From Amycolatopsis vancoresmycina (lineage in GTDB: Bacteria; Actinomycetota; Actinomycetes; Mycobacteriales; Pseudonocardiaceae), in the NCBI RefSeq assembly GCF_000716785.1, contig NZ_JNYY01000016.1, positions 310,001 to 374,000 of the forward strand: a DNA stretch of 64,000 nucleotides, read 5' to 3'. Each line of letters begins with the position of its first letter. Within the stretch, counting starts at the first letter, position 1. The translations under genes were made by a program, and so were the position numbers. The notes beneath the pieces were generated by a model. That model saw only the letters and a list, made by a program, of their open reading frames with translations, was not told the DNA's origin and ran no database searches. Of the stretch, positions 1 to 7,671 are shown piece after piece.

Positions 1-618
1 TCCTGCGCCGCTTCGCCGCTCGACCCGGCCTGGCTGCTGGACGTCCTCGGGCTGGCTTCCGTGCGCCGCACGCCGTTCAAGCGCCTTTCCGGCGGCCAGC
101 AGCAGCGCCTTTCCCTGGCGTGCGCCCTGGTCGGCCGGCCGGAACTGGTGTTCCTCGACGAGCCGACGGCCGGCATGGACCCGCAGGCCCGCCGGCTGGT
201 CTGGGACCTCTTGGGCGCGTTGCGCGCCGACGGCGTTTCGGTGCTGCTGACCACGCACCTGATGGAAGAGGCCGAGGCACTGGCCGACACGGTCGTGATC
301 GTGGACCACGGCAAGGTCGTCGTCTCGGGCGCACCGCAGTCGCTGACGATGGACGAGACCGGCAGCGCGGGCCTGCGGTTCAAGGCCCGCACCCGCCTCG
401 ACACGGCGTTGCTGACCGCGGCGCTGCCGGAGGGCTACGCGGTCCGCGAGTCCGCTCCGGGCACGTACGTGGTGGTCGGCTCGGTCGACCCGCAGGTGGT
501 GTCGACGGTCACGGCGTGGTGCGCCCAGCAGGGCGTGCTGCCGGAGGAACTGCAGGTCGGCAAGCGGACCCTGGAAGAGGTCTTCCTCGAGCTGACCGGA
601 CGGGAGCTGCGGGCGTGA
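1..618 (+). CDS. ABC transporter ATP-binding protein (5' truncated)
   Basis: Nucleotide-binding subunit of an ABC-2 type exporter, acting at the inner face of the membrane with the permease that follows. The reading frame is open to base 1, so the start and the Walker A motif lie outside the window. Visible are the signature LSGGQQQR (from about base 85), Walker B (LVFLDEP) with the D-loop GMDP, and the H-loop LLTTH. A C-terminal stretch of about 90 residues typical of drug or lipid exporters follows. The stop overlaps the permease start (GTGA). In Mycobacterium the equivalent pair next to ctaA (Rv1458c/Rv1457c) is annotated as an antibiotic exporter; the substrate cannot be read from sequence. 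Confidence 0.93.
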   Translation, partial: SCAASPLDPAWLLDVLGLASVRRTPFKRLSGGQQQRLSLACALVGRPELVFLDEPTAGMDPQARRLVWDLLGALRADGVSVLLTTHLMEEAEALADTVVIVDHGKVVVSGAPQSLTMDETGSAGLRFKARTRLDTALLTAALPEGYAVRESAPGTYVVVGSVDPQVVSTVTAWCAQQGVLPEELQVGKRTLEEVFLELTGRELRA

Positions 619-1397
619 CTTTTGCTGCGGGGACCTTCACCCCGGCACCCGGCCGGGGATCGCTGGGCCGGATGCTGCGCACCCATGCACGCGTCGAGGT
701 CAGCCTGACGTTGCGCCACGGCGAGCAGGTGCTGCTGACGCTGCTGATCCCGCTGGCGTTGCTGATCGGGTTGTCCCTTTTGGACATCCTCCCGGCGTCC
801 TCGCTGGGGTCCGTGCCGCGGGTGGATTGGATCACCCCGCGCATCCTGGCGCTGGCGGTGATGTCCTCGGCGTTCACCGGCCAGGCGATCGCCCTCGGGT
901 TCGACCGCCGGTACGGGGTGCTGAAGCGCCTCTCGGCGACGGCGTTGCCGAGGTGGCTGCTGGTGGCGGGGCGCCTGGCGGCGGCCCTGGTGGTCGTGGT
1001 CCTGCAGTCGGTGATCATCGGCGTGGTGGCGGCGTTCCTCGGGTGGTCGCCTTCCCTTTCGGGTATTCTGTCGGCGGTTCTGCTCCTCGTCCTGGGCACG
1101 CTCGCCTTCGGCGCGCTGGGTGTGTTGCTGGGCGGGGCGTTGCGGGCCGAGGCGGTGCTGGCGCTGGCGAACATCGTGTGGTTCGTGCTGCTGCTGGCGG
1201 GCGGGATCCTGCTGGCGCCGTCGTCGCTGCCTTCGGGGCTGGCTCGCGTGGTGGAGCTGCTGCCGTCGGGGGCGCTGGCGGAAGGGATGCGGGCCGCTTT
1301 GGTGGACGGTTCGTTCGCGCCCGGGCCGATGGCGGTGCTCGCCGGGTGGGCGGTGGTCGCCGGGGCGGTGGCCTCGCGGACGACCAAGCTCACCTGA
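615..1397 (+). CDS. ABC-2 type transporter permease
   Basis: Integral membrane subunit of the exporter whose ATPase precedes it. The frame opens upstream, but the GTG at 615 overlaps the ATPase stop by four bases (GTGA), the usual translational coupling; this gives 260 residues. There is a cytoplasmic N-terminal segment and then about six hydrophobic segments, beginning near residue 35 (LLTLLIPLALLIGLSLL). The sequence following the second helix (FDRRYGVLKRL) is the usual ABC-2 cytoplasmic coupling loop. Its last 8 bases overlap the end of the convergent regulator gene. Substrate unknown. Confidence 0.9.
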   Translation: MTFAAGTFTPAPGRGSLGRMLRTHARVEVSLTLRHGEQVLLTLLIPLALLIGLSLLDILPASSLGSVPRVDWITPRILALAVMSSAFTGQAIALGFDRRYGVLKRLSATALPRWLLVAGRLAAALVVVVLQSVIIGVVAAFLGWSPSLSGILSAVLLLVLGTLAFGALGVLLGGALRAEAVLALANIVWFVLLLAGGILLAPSSLPSGLARVVELLPSGALAEGMRAALVDGSFAPGPMAVLAGWAVVAGAVASRTTKLT

Positions 1398-2286
1398 CGA
1401 CCAGCTCAGGCGAGTTCGTCGGGTCCCACTTCCAAGCCACCCCGACCCGCGCCCCCGGCGGCAGGCTTCGAGCGGGCAGATCGACGTACCTCGAAGACGA
1501 GACCGGCAGTATCCGGCGCGAGCCCGCGGGTGGCTCCTCCTGCATGTCGATCTCGGACGATCCCACGTAACTCCAGCACTTCGGGGGCACGCTGTCACTC
1601 GAGAACTGCACCCTGATCAACACTTCCCGAGCTCCTTGGCAGGTGATCGTGGTTTCGGTGTAGCTGGTGAACCGAGCGGGGTGTGCGTAGCGGCTCCTGG
1701 TGGCGAAGAAGCCGTATTCCCCTTCGTCGAGCGGAACCGCCAGCAGCACGTCGACGAGCCACGCGTCACCTTCTTCCGAGATCTTGACCGGCTTGACCTT
1801 GCCGATCGTGCAGTTGAGGTACGGCTCGACGTTGACCCGGCCGCTCCCGGCGTGGGAGATCCCCTGGAGCGCCGCCGCCCGGACGCGGAAGCGGTCGACC
1901 CCGTCGCTCGTGGCCCTGATCCAACGTTCGACCGTCCGGACCTCCCGCGTTCCCTTTCCGCTGACGAACGAGGTGACGACCAAGCGGTCCAGGTACACCG
2001 GGTCCCAGAGATCGTTGTGCGCTTCCCCTCGCGGGAGCGGCGTCTTCTGCGTCGCCATCCACAGCGTTCGCAGCTCGGACTCGTCACCCTCCAGGAAGCG
2101 ACCCACCTTTTCGACGAGCTCCCAGGCAGGAACCCGGGACCCCCGGAGCATCTCGTTGACCGTCGTGTGGCTGACCCCGCCCACCCCGCCGGCGATCTTC
2201 CGGGTACTCGGCTTTCCCGCCTTGAGGTGCAACTTCCGGAGCGCCGACGCAAGCAGTTCTTCGGGTGTCACGGGCACCACCTCCAC
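1390..2286 (-). CDS. XRE-family helix-turn-helix regulator
   Basis: Predicted DNA-binding regulator of 298 residues. Residues about 6-70 form an XRE-like helix-turn-helix domain: KPSTRKIAGGVGGVSHTTVN is the recognition region, followed by LRGSRVPAWELVEKVGRFL. The remaining 220 residues match no family I can name; they are soluble, with several Trp and Arg residues. It is transcribed away from a small membrane-protein gene. The shared intergenic region carries helically phased GTAA/TTAC repeats (2307-2366) that are a good candidate operator. The 3' end overlaps the ABC permease by 8 bases (convergent). Confidence 0.75.
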   Translation of the reverse strand: MEVVPVTPEELLASALRKLHLKAGKPSTRKIAGGVGGVSHTTVNEMLRGSRVPAWELVEKVGRFLEGDESELRTLWMATQKTPLPRGEAHNDLWDPVYLDRLVVTSFVSGKGTREVRTVERWIRATSDGVDRFRVRAAALQGISHAGSGRVNVEPYLNCTIGKVKPVKISEEGDAWLVDVLLAVPLDEGEYGFFATRSRYAHPARFTSYTETTITCQGAREVLIRVQFSSDSVPPKCWSYVGSSEIDMQEEPPAGSRRILPVSSSRYVDLPARSLPPGARVGVAWKWDPTNSPELVVR

Positions 2287-2306
2287 GAAGGGTGTGACCG
2301 CTCATC

Positions 2307-2366
2307 GTAAGAAGCTGTAAAACTACTGTAAACCGCCGTAACAGTGGGATTTTTACTTGATCTTAC
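2307..2366. promoter_or_regulatory. Helically phased GTAA/TTAC repeat, candidate operator
   Basis: GTAA occurs at 2307, 2317, 2328 and 2338 (10-11 bp apart). The inverted form TTAC occurs at 2353 and 2363 (10 bp apart). All sites fall on one face of the helix, in the gap between the divergent XRE regulator (start 2286) and the small membrane gene (start 2419). The stretch is also much richer in A+T than its surroundings. Read as an operator/promoter region by inference. Confidence 0.55.
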
Positions 2367-2418
2367 GTTCGCTGTCATCGTGGTTCGCCTACGTTAATGC
2401 GGACAAGGAAGTATCCCG

Positions 2419-2751
2419 ATGCCCAAGTCGAACCGATCTTCGTCGCGCACTGATCGAGCACGAACCTTGGTCACCTTCGGCGGGACGACCGTCGTGTCAC
2501 TGGGTTCGGCAGCCTGCCTTTTCGCGTGGCTGAACGGCGAATCGCTCACGGTAGCGGCCCTGACTTCCGGCGCGGCGGTGGCCGCCCTGCTGAACGCACT
2601 GGTCGCGATGGCGACGTTCCTGGCCGGGCACCCGCGGGACGCGAGCCGGAGAAATGCTGCCGAACCGGAGGGCGCCGATTTCCGCCGTCAGGACCAAGGT
2701 CCCTTGCGGCCGCCTTCGGGCTCTGGGCGTCCAGACCTGCCGGAAGCGTGA
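2419..2751 (+). CDS. Hypothetical small membrane protein
   Basis: 110-residue protein with a basic N-terminus, two hydrophobic segments (about residues 19-36 and 41-67, with Ala/Leu/Val runs) and a polar, Pro-rich tail. I do not recognise the family. It is divergent from the XRE regulator and shares the phased-repeat region, so it is probably that regulator's target. The stop at 2749-2751 overlaps an in-frame GTG of the following ctaA reading frame. Confidence 0.6.
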   Translation: MPKSNRSSSRTDRARTLVTFGGTTVVSLGSAACLFAWLNGESLTVAALTSGAAVAALLNALVAMATFLAGHPRDASRRNAAEPEGADFRRQDQGPLRPPSGSGRPDLPEA

Positions 2752-2777
2752 TTTCCGTGCGCTCTACCATCGATACC

Positions 2778-3743
2778 GTGCCCTTCACCAGCCTCGTCGC
2801 CCGTCTGCCGTTTCCTTCCGCCGCCGTACAGCGGGCCGTCGGGATCGCCGCGGTCCTCGCGCAGGCGCTGATCGGGGTCACCGGATCCATCGTGCGCGTC
2901 ACCGGGTCCGGGCTCGGCTGCCCGACCTGGCCGCAGTGCGTCGCGGGCAGCCTGGTGCCGAAGCACGACTCGGGGATCGACGCGCTCAACCAGTGGATCG
3001 AGTTCGGCAACCGGCTGCTGACCTTCGTCGTCGTCCTGGTCGCTGCCGTCGCGGTCATCACGGCGTGGCGAGTGCAGATCGATCACCCGGAGCGCAAGCG
3101 CCTGGTCAAGCTGGCCTGGACGATGCCCGGCGGCGTCGTGCTGCAGGCCGTCGTCGGCGGTCTCACGGTGCTCGCGAAGCTGGAGTGGTGGACGGTCGCG
3201 ATCCACTTCCTCGCGACGACCCCGCTGGTCTGGCTGGCCGTCCTGCTGCTGCGCGCGTTCCGCGAAGGCGACGAGACCCCGCGCCTGCTGGTCCCGCCTG
3301 CCGGCCGCACGATCCTGGTCCTGCTCGCCGCCGTCATGTGGCTGGTGCTGGCGGCGGGCACCACGGTGACCGGCGCAGGCCCGCACAGCGGCGACATCAA
3401 CACCCACCGCCTCGACGCCCCGGTGGAGGCGCTGGCCCAAGTCCACGGCGGACTGCTGGTGCTCTACCTGCTGCTGCTGGCGGTGTTCGGCCTGCAGCTG
3501 CTGCGCATCGGCGCCCCGAAGAGCCTCTGGCGGCGCTACACGGTGGTCTGGGTGGTCGCCGTCGCGCAGGGCGGGCTCGGTTCGCTGCAGTACGCGCTGG
3601 GCGTGCCGGAGGCGATGGTGTCGTTCCACGTGCTGGGCGCGATGGCGGTCATCATCGCGACGGCGTCGCTGTGGACGGGCAGCCGCGACCGCGGCCCGGT
3701 GACGTCGCTGACGGCGGCGCCGAAGGAGCTCACGGCCGCCTGA
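2778..3743 (+). CDS. ctaA: Heme A synthase (CtaA/COX15 family)
   Basis: Oxidises the C8 methyl of heme O to give heme A for aa3-type cytochrome oxidase; an eight-helix membrane protein. The 321-residue frame has the conserved VTGSIVRVTGSGLGCPTWP opening, an EFGNRLLT motif, and heme-ligand histidines in VAIHFLATTP, HRLDAPVEALAQVHGG and SFHVLGA. GTG 2778 is chosen because it gives the usual N-terminus; GTG 2748 and 2757 are in-frame alternatives. Heme O synthase ctaB lies at 11144-12124, so both late heme steps are in this window. Position next to the ABC exporter is conserved in actinobacteria. Confidence 0.9.
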   Translation: MPFTSLVARLPFPSAAVQRAVGIAAVLAQALIGVTGSIVRVTGSGLGCPTWPQCVAGSLVPKHDSGIDALNQWIEFGNRLLTFVVVLVAAVAVITAWRVQIDHPERKRLVKLAWTMPGGVVLQAVVGGLTVLAKLEWWTVAIHFLATTPLVWLAVLLLRAFREGDETPRLLVPPAGRTILVLLAAVMWLVLAAGTTVTGAGPHSGDINTHRLDAPVEALAQVHGGLLVLYLLLLAVFGLQLLRIGAPKSLWRRYTVVWVVAVAQGGLGSLQYALGVPEAMVSFHVLGAMAVIIATASLWTGSRDRGPVTSLTAAPKELTAA

Positions 3744-3806
3744 CGGCTACGCGGCCTTAACTCCGCGTCGGCGTGGCCGTCCGGTGCGTGAGCTACTGTT
3801 CGCGCC

Positions 3807-4724
3807 ATGACGTCGCGCACCGCGCCCAAGCCGCTCATCTCCCACCGCCGCGGCACCGGCGAGATGATCGTGCTCAAGACCTTCCTGCTGGTGCCGTTCG
3901 CGGCGCTCCTGATCGCGGTCCCCCTGGTGTGGGGCTGGGGCATGACCTGGATCGACCTGATCCTCGCGACGGGGTTCTACGTGTTCGCCACACTCGGCGT
4001 GACGGTCGGCTTCCACCGCTACTTCACCCACGGCGCGTTCAAGGCGTCCCGGCCGCTGCGCGTGGTGCTGGCGATCGCGGGCAGCATGGCGGTCCAGGGT
4101 TCGGTGATCTTCTGGGTGGCGAGCCACCGCCGCCACCACGCGTTCGCCGACCGCGAGGGCGACCCACACTCGCCGTGGCTGTTCGGCACTTCACCGGCGG
4201 CCCTGCTGCGGGGCTTCTGGCACGCGCACATGGGCTGGATGTTCGGCCGCGAGGTGACCAACGCGGACCGCTTCGCCCCGGACCTGGTGGCGGACTCGGA
4301 CGTGCGCTGGGTGAACCGCTACTTCTGGCTCTGGATCACGTTGAGCCTGGCCCTCCCGGCGGGCCTCGGCGGCTTGATCTCGTGGTCCTGGTGGGGCGTG
4401 GTGACGGGGTTCTTCTGGGCGGGCTTGGTGCGGATCGCGTTCCTGCACCACGTGACGTGGTCGGTGAACTCGGTGTGCCACCTGATCGGGGAACGGCCGT
4501 TCGCCAGCCGGGACAAGGCGGCGAACTTCTGGCCGCTGGCGTTGCTGTCGATGGGCGAGTCCTGGCACAACTCGCACCACGCCGACCCGACGTGTGCGAG
4601 GCACGGGGTGCTGCGGGGGCAGGTGGATGTCTCGGCGCGGGTGATCTGGGCGTTCGAGCGCTTCGGGTGGGCGACGAACGTGCGATGGCCGCGGGCGGAT
4701 CGGCTGGCCGCAAAGCGGGTCTGA
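3807..4724 (+). CDS. Acyl-CoA / fatty acid desaturase
   Basis: Membrane diiron desaturase of the stearoyl-CoA delta-9 type, 305 residues, putting a double bond into acyl chains at the membrane. The three histidine boxes that bind the di-iron centre are complete: HRYFTH (about residue 71), HRRHH (about 108) and HNSHH (about 255). Four hydrophobic segments surround them. It stands alone on the plus strand between ctaA and a small secreted peptide gene. Chain-length and position specificity cannot be told. Confidence 0.9.
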   Translation: MTSRTAPKPLISHRRGTGEMIVLKTFLLVPFAALLIAVPLVWGWGMTWIDLILATGFYVFATLGVTVGFHRYFTHGAFKASRPLRVVLAIAGSMAVQGSVIFWVASHRRHHAFADREGDPHSPWLFGTSPAALLRGFWHAHMGWMFGREVTNADRFAPDLVADSDVRWVNRYFWLWITLSLALPAGLGGLISWSWWGVVTGFFWAGLVRIAFLHHVTWSVNSVCHLIGERPFASRDKAANFWPLALLSMGESWHNSHHADPTCARHGVLRGQVDVSARVIWAFERFGWATNVRWPRADRLAAKRV

Positions 4725-4803
4725 TCACTCAGGGTAGCCGAGGCTTCTCTACCGTGTCCGAGGATGCCCGGTATCTTCCCGCTACCTAGTGCAAAGAGGC
4801 GGG

Positions 4804-5001
4804 ATGAAGCGAGTGAAGTTCAACAGCATCAGCCGGGCGCGGCGGACGATCGCGGTGATCGCGGCGGTCGCGGCCCTCTGCTTGGCCAGCGGCGGAGAAG
4901 GCGGCGGCAACACGGGGAACAGTGGTCACCCCATGCACCTCGCCGGAGGCGGCGGCAACACCGGAAACAGCGTGGACCTGGGCGGCAACACCGCCAACTG
5001 A
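4804..5001 (+). CDS. Small secreted Gly/Asn repeat peptide (GGGNTGN type)
   Basis: 65-residue product with a basic start (MKRVKFNS), a hydrophobic core (IAVIAAVAALCLA) and an Ala-Ser cleavage-like site. The remaining mature peptide, about 36 residues, consists of repeated GGGNTGNS, GGGNTGNS and GGNTAN blocks separated by short spacers. The start is ATG 4804 with a GAGGCGGG ribosome site. It is not a lipoprotein, because the Cys is preceded by Leu. The motif GGGNTGN recurs in the mini-ORF at 5267-5329. I do not recognise the family; it could be a secreted structural or signalling peptide, or a modified-peptide precursor. Confidence 0.65.
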   Translation: MKRVKFNSISRARRTIAVIAAVAALCLASGGEGGGNTGNSGHPMHLAGGGGNTGNSVDLGGNTAN

Positions 5002-5034
5002 CCGATCCGGCCTGCCGAAGCACCGGCCTTGAAG

Positions 5035-5073
5035 TCCCCGTCACCAAGCGCGAACTCGCCTCGGTGACGGGGA
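5035..5073 (+). terminator. Hairpin terminator after the Gly/Asn peptide gene
   Basis: An 11-bp perfect stem (5035-5045 with 5063-5073, TCCCCGTCACC), a 17-base loop and a following TTTT. It begins 34 bases after the stop at 5001. Confidence 0.7.
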
Positions 5074-5266
5074 TTTTGCTTTCGCCCCGCCGCTCGCCAC
5101 CCTTGCCTTTGGGGTGCACTAGTACGCATCATGCAGGTAGAGCACCGACGAAAGGATGCACGAGGTCGGGTCGTCCCCAAGCGGATCCAGCCTCCGGTTG
5201 CGTACCGCAAGGTGATCTTGAATATTGCAACTCTCCGTGTCGACGGATATGTGGAGGAGAGAGCAC

Positions 5267-5329
5267 GTGGAGCACCGGAACGTTCGCAACGGCCGTGGCA
5301 TCGAAGGAGGGGGCAACACAGGAAATTGA
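5267..5329 (+). CDS. 20-residue mini-ORF ending in GGGNTGN
   Basis: GTG at 5267 is preceded by a very strong ribosome site (GGAGGAGAG, 5253-5261). The 20-codon frame ends in IEGGGNTGN and TGA (5327-5329). The last seven residues are identical to the repeat in the secreted peptide 270 bases upstream. ATG 5249 in the same frame would give 26 residues but would bury the ribosome site. A 13-bp terminator follows 33 bases later. It has no signal peptide. Function unknown; the shared motif argues that both reading frames are real. Confidence 0.5.
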   Translation: MEHRNVRNGRGIEGGGNTGN

Positions 5330-5362
5330 GCATGGCCCAGCGCCAGCTCTCTCCGGGGAGGA

Positions 5363-5393
5363 AGGAAGCCACACCGACGCGGTGTGGCTTCCT
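5363..5393. terminator. Bidirectional terminator hairpin
   Basis: A 13-bp perfect stem (5363-5375 with 5381-5393, AGGAAGCCACACC) with a 5-base loop. It lies between the mini-ORF (plus) and the convergent ATP-grasp gene, so it can serve both. Confidence 0.8.
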
Positions 5394-5399
5394 GTCCGT

Positions 5400-6260
5400 T
5401 CACGCCAGCTGCTGCCGCACCGCCGACGCGAACCGCACCGCCGCGCTCGGGTCCGCCTGGCGGAACCCCAGTGACGGCTCCGTCAGCTCCAGCTCCAGCA
5501 GCAACGGCTTCCCATCCGCGCCGCGCACCAGATCCACCCGTGCGTACAGCAGTTCCGCCCGCAAAATCCCCAGCAGGGCCGATGCCGCATCCAAGACGTC
5601 CTCAGCCAGCGCCACGGCGTCCGCGGGCGGCGACGCCGGTGCCAGCTCCTCCGACAGGTACAACCCCGAAGAGTCCATTTCGGACCCCAGCATCGCGCCC
5701 TTCGAGAAGGCGTGCGAGTAGATTCCCCCGAGGTAGACCAGAGCCAGCTCGCCGGAAGTGTCCACACTGGACTGGTACGGCTGGATCAGCGCCGCGTGGC
5801 CCTCGGCGTGCAACGCGGCGACGTGCGCGGAAGCGTCAACGCCGGCAGCGAACCGCGCCGCTCCGCGGGATCCCGCCCCCACCGCCGGCTTGACCACGAA
5901 TTCCGACGACGGGAAGGAAGCCGGGGAACCCGGCACGACCAGCGAGGTGGGCACCACGGCCACCCCGGCGTCGAGCAGCTCCACCAGGTACGACTTGTCC
6001 GTGTTCCACCGGACGACGGCGGCCGGGTTGAACAGCGACGGGACCGATTCGCACCACGACAGGAACTCCGGGCGCCGGGACGCGTAGTCCCACGTCGCCC
6101 GCAGGATCACCGCGTCGGCGGAAGCGAAGTCGTACGCGGAATCCCAGGGCGCCCACGACACCGAAAAGCCCAGCGAGGACAACGCGGGCACGACGGCGTC
6201 GTCGTCGCCGTCACCCGAAGGGAGTTCTGCGCAGCTGACCAGGACCGCCGTGGGGCTCAC
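5400..6260 (-). CDS. ATP-grasp domain protein
   Basis: 286-residue ATP-grasp enzyme of the RimK/glutathione-synthetase-like kind: a carboxylate-amine or carboxylate-thiol ligase by family, with substrate unknown. An N-terminal pre-ATP-grasp domain (residues 1-85) is followed by the ATP-binding lysine loop (EFVVKPAVGAGSRG), the second lobe (AALIQPYQ), and the metal-binding acidic motif near the C-terminus (LLLELELTEPSLGF). GTG 6258-6260 overlaps the stop of the upstream gene by four bases. It converges on the two GGGNTGN genes, but no operon link exists. A role in modifying those peptides is only a possibility. Confidence 0.8.
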   Translation of the reverse strand: MSPTAVLVSCAELPSGDGDDDAVVPALSSLGFSVSWAPWDSAYDFASADAVILRATWDYASRRPEFLSWCESVPSLFNPAAVVRWNTDKSYLVELLDAGVAVVPTSLVVPGSPASFPSSEFVVKPAVGAGSRGAARFAAGVDASAHVAALHAEGHAALIQPYQSSVDTSGELALVYLGGIYSHAFSKGAMLGSEMDSSGLYLSEELAPASPPADAVALAEDVLDAASALLGILRAELLYARVDLVRGADGKPLLLELELTEPSLGFRQADPSAAVRFASAVRQQLA

Positions 6261-6556
6261 TTGCCCGCCATCTTGCGGCGGTGCTCCGGGCCGATCTTCG
6301 TCGCCTTCACCGTCTCCGCGTCCCAGGCGGCCGGCGAGAGGTCCTCGACCGCCTCGACCAGGGCCTCGCCCGTCGCCACCGAAGGGACCACCACGTCGCC
6401 GAGGGCGCCGTCGGCTCCGACCAGGACCACGCGGGCCCCGGCCCGGCCGATGTTCTCCACCACCGCGCGGGACGGCTTGCCGTGCGCCTGCACGAACTTG
6501 CGGGCCGCGGCCAGCTGGGCGCCGGTCGGCGCAACGACGGTCTCTTCTGAAGTCAC
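6257..6556 (-). CDS. Conserved hypothetical protein in operon with ATP-grasp gene
   Basis: Small soluble protein of 99 residues from GTG 6556 (105 from TTG 6574). A repeated alternation of hydrophobic strands and helices is visible (VVENIGRAGARVVLVGADG, then DVVVPSVATGEALVEAVEDL), with a basic tail (HRRKMAGK). The 3' end overlaps the ATP-grasp start (GTGA), so the two are translationally coupled. Family not recognised; it may be a partner or substrate-binding protein for the ATP-grasp enzyme. Confidence 0.65.
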   Translation of the reverse strand: MTSEETVVAPTGAQLAAARKFVQAHGKPSRAVVENIGRAGARVVLVGADGALGDVVVPSVATGEALVEAVEDLSPAAWDAETVKATKIGPEHRRKMAGK

Positions 6557-6648
6557 GTCCCGAACGATAACCAACGAAGCGCCGGAACGCGGAACAGCGT
6601 GGCGTCGGCCATAGTTGCACCCGGGAGAACCCGACCCGAGGAGGACGC

Positions 6649-7617
6649 ATGCCCACCGCAGTCCAGGTGACGAAGACCGGCGGCCCGGAGGTGCTCGAAC
6701 CGGCCGAAGTGGACGTCCGCGCGCCGCGGGACGGCGAACTGCTGGTCGACGTCGCCGCGGCCGGGGTCAACTACATCGACACCTACCAGCGGCAGGGCAT
6801 CTACCCGATGGAGCTGCCGTTCGTCCCCGGTCTCGAGGGCGCCGGCACGGTCGTCGAGGCGGCCGAGGGCACCGGCTTCGCGCCCGGCGACCGCGTTGCC
6901 TGGCAGGGCTCGATCGGCAGCTACGCGGCCCGGAAGCTCGTCCCCGCCTCGGTGGCGGTCAGGGTGCCCGACGGCGTCTCGCTCGAGACCGCCGCCGCCA
7001 CCATGCTGCAGGGCATCACCGCGCACTACCTGGTCGCCTCGACCTTCGAGGTCAAGCCGGGCCACGACGTGCTCGTGCACGCGGCCGCGGGCGGCGTCGG
7101 CCTGCTCCTGGTGCAGCTGGCCAAGGCGCGCGGCGCCCGCGTCATCGGCACGGTGTCGACCGAAGAGAAGGAACGGCTCGCCCGCGAGGCCGGCGCCGAC
7201 GAGGTGATCCGCTACGACCGCGAGGACTTCGCGAAGCTCACCCGCGAGCTGACCGGCGGCGAGGGCGTCGACGTCGTCTACGACGGGGTCGGCAAGGACA
7301 CCGTCGACGGCAGCCTGGCCAGCCTGAAGGTCCGCGGCCTCCTCGCGCTGTTTGGCGCGTCCAGCGGCCCGGTCCCCCCGCTCGACCCGCAGCGCCTCAA
7401 CTCCGGCGGCTCGCTCTACCTGACCCGCCCGACGTCCGTGCACTACACGCGTACGCGCGAGGAGATCGACTGGCGGTCGAAGGAGCTGTTCGACGCCATC
7501 CTCGCGGGCGAGCTGACCGTCCGTGTCGGCGGCAAGTACCCGCTGGCCGACGCCCGGCAGGCCCACGAGGACCTCCAGGCCCGCCGCACCACCGGCAAGC
7601 TCCTGCTCATCCCCTGA
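6649..7617 (+). CDS. qor: NADPH:quinone oxidoreductase (zinc-less MDR family)
   Basis: 322-residue medium-chain dehydrogenase/reductase of the quinone oxidoreductase group, reducing quinones or enones with NADPH in the cytosol. An N-terminal GroES-like fold contains the family pattern VNYIDTYQRQGIYP and VPGLEGAG. The Rossmann domain contains AAAGGVGLLLVQLAK (about residues 144-158). The zinc-binding cysteines of alcohol dehydrogenases are absent. ATG 6649 has a GAGGAGG ribosome site. The equivalent gene lies in the same conserved neighbourhood in Mycobacterium (Rv1454c). Confidence 0.92.
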   Translation: MPTAVQVTKTGGPEVLEPAEVDVRAPRDGELLVDVAAAGVNYIDTYQRQGIYPMELPFVPGLEGAGTVVEAAEGTGFAPGDRVAWQGSIGSYAARKLVPASVAVRVPDGVSLETAAATMLQGITAHYLVASTFEVKPGHDVLVHAAAGGVGLLLVQLAKARGARVIGTVSTEEKERLAREAGADEVIRYDREDFAKLTRELTGGEGVDVVYDGVGKDTVDGSLASLKVRGLLALFGASSGPVPPLDPQRLNSGGSLYLTRPTSVHYTRTREEIDWRSKELFDAILAGELTVRVGGKYPLADARQAHEDLQARRTTGKLLLIP

Positions 7618-7628
7618 CGCCGGCACGC

Positions 7629-7665
7629 CGAAGGCCGCCCCGGGAAACCCCGCGGGCGGCCTTCG
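7629..7665. terminator. Bidirectional terminator between qor and FKBP gene
   Basis: A 12-bp stem (7629-7640 CGAAGGCCGCCC with 7654-7665), with an inner CGGG/CCCG pairing. It lies in the 54-base gap between two convergent genes. Confidence 0.75.
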
Positions 7666-7671
7666 CGCGAG

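Noticed and set aside
5131..5721. 196-codon plus-strand frame running through the mini-ORF and into the ATP-grasp region
   Set aside because: It crosses the terminator hairpin and reads as Arg/Ser-rich antisense of the ATP-grasp gene.
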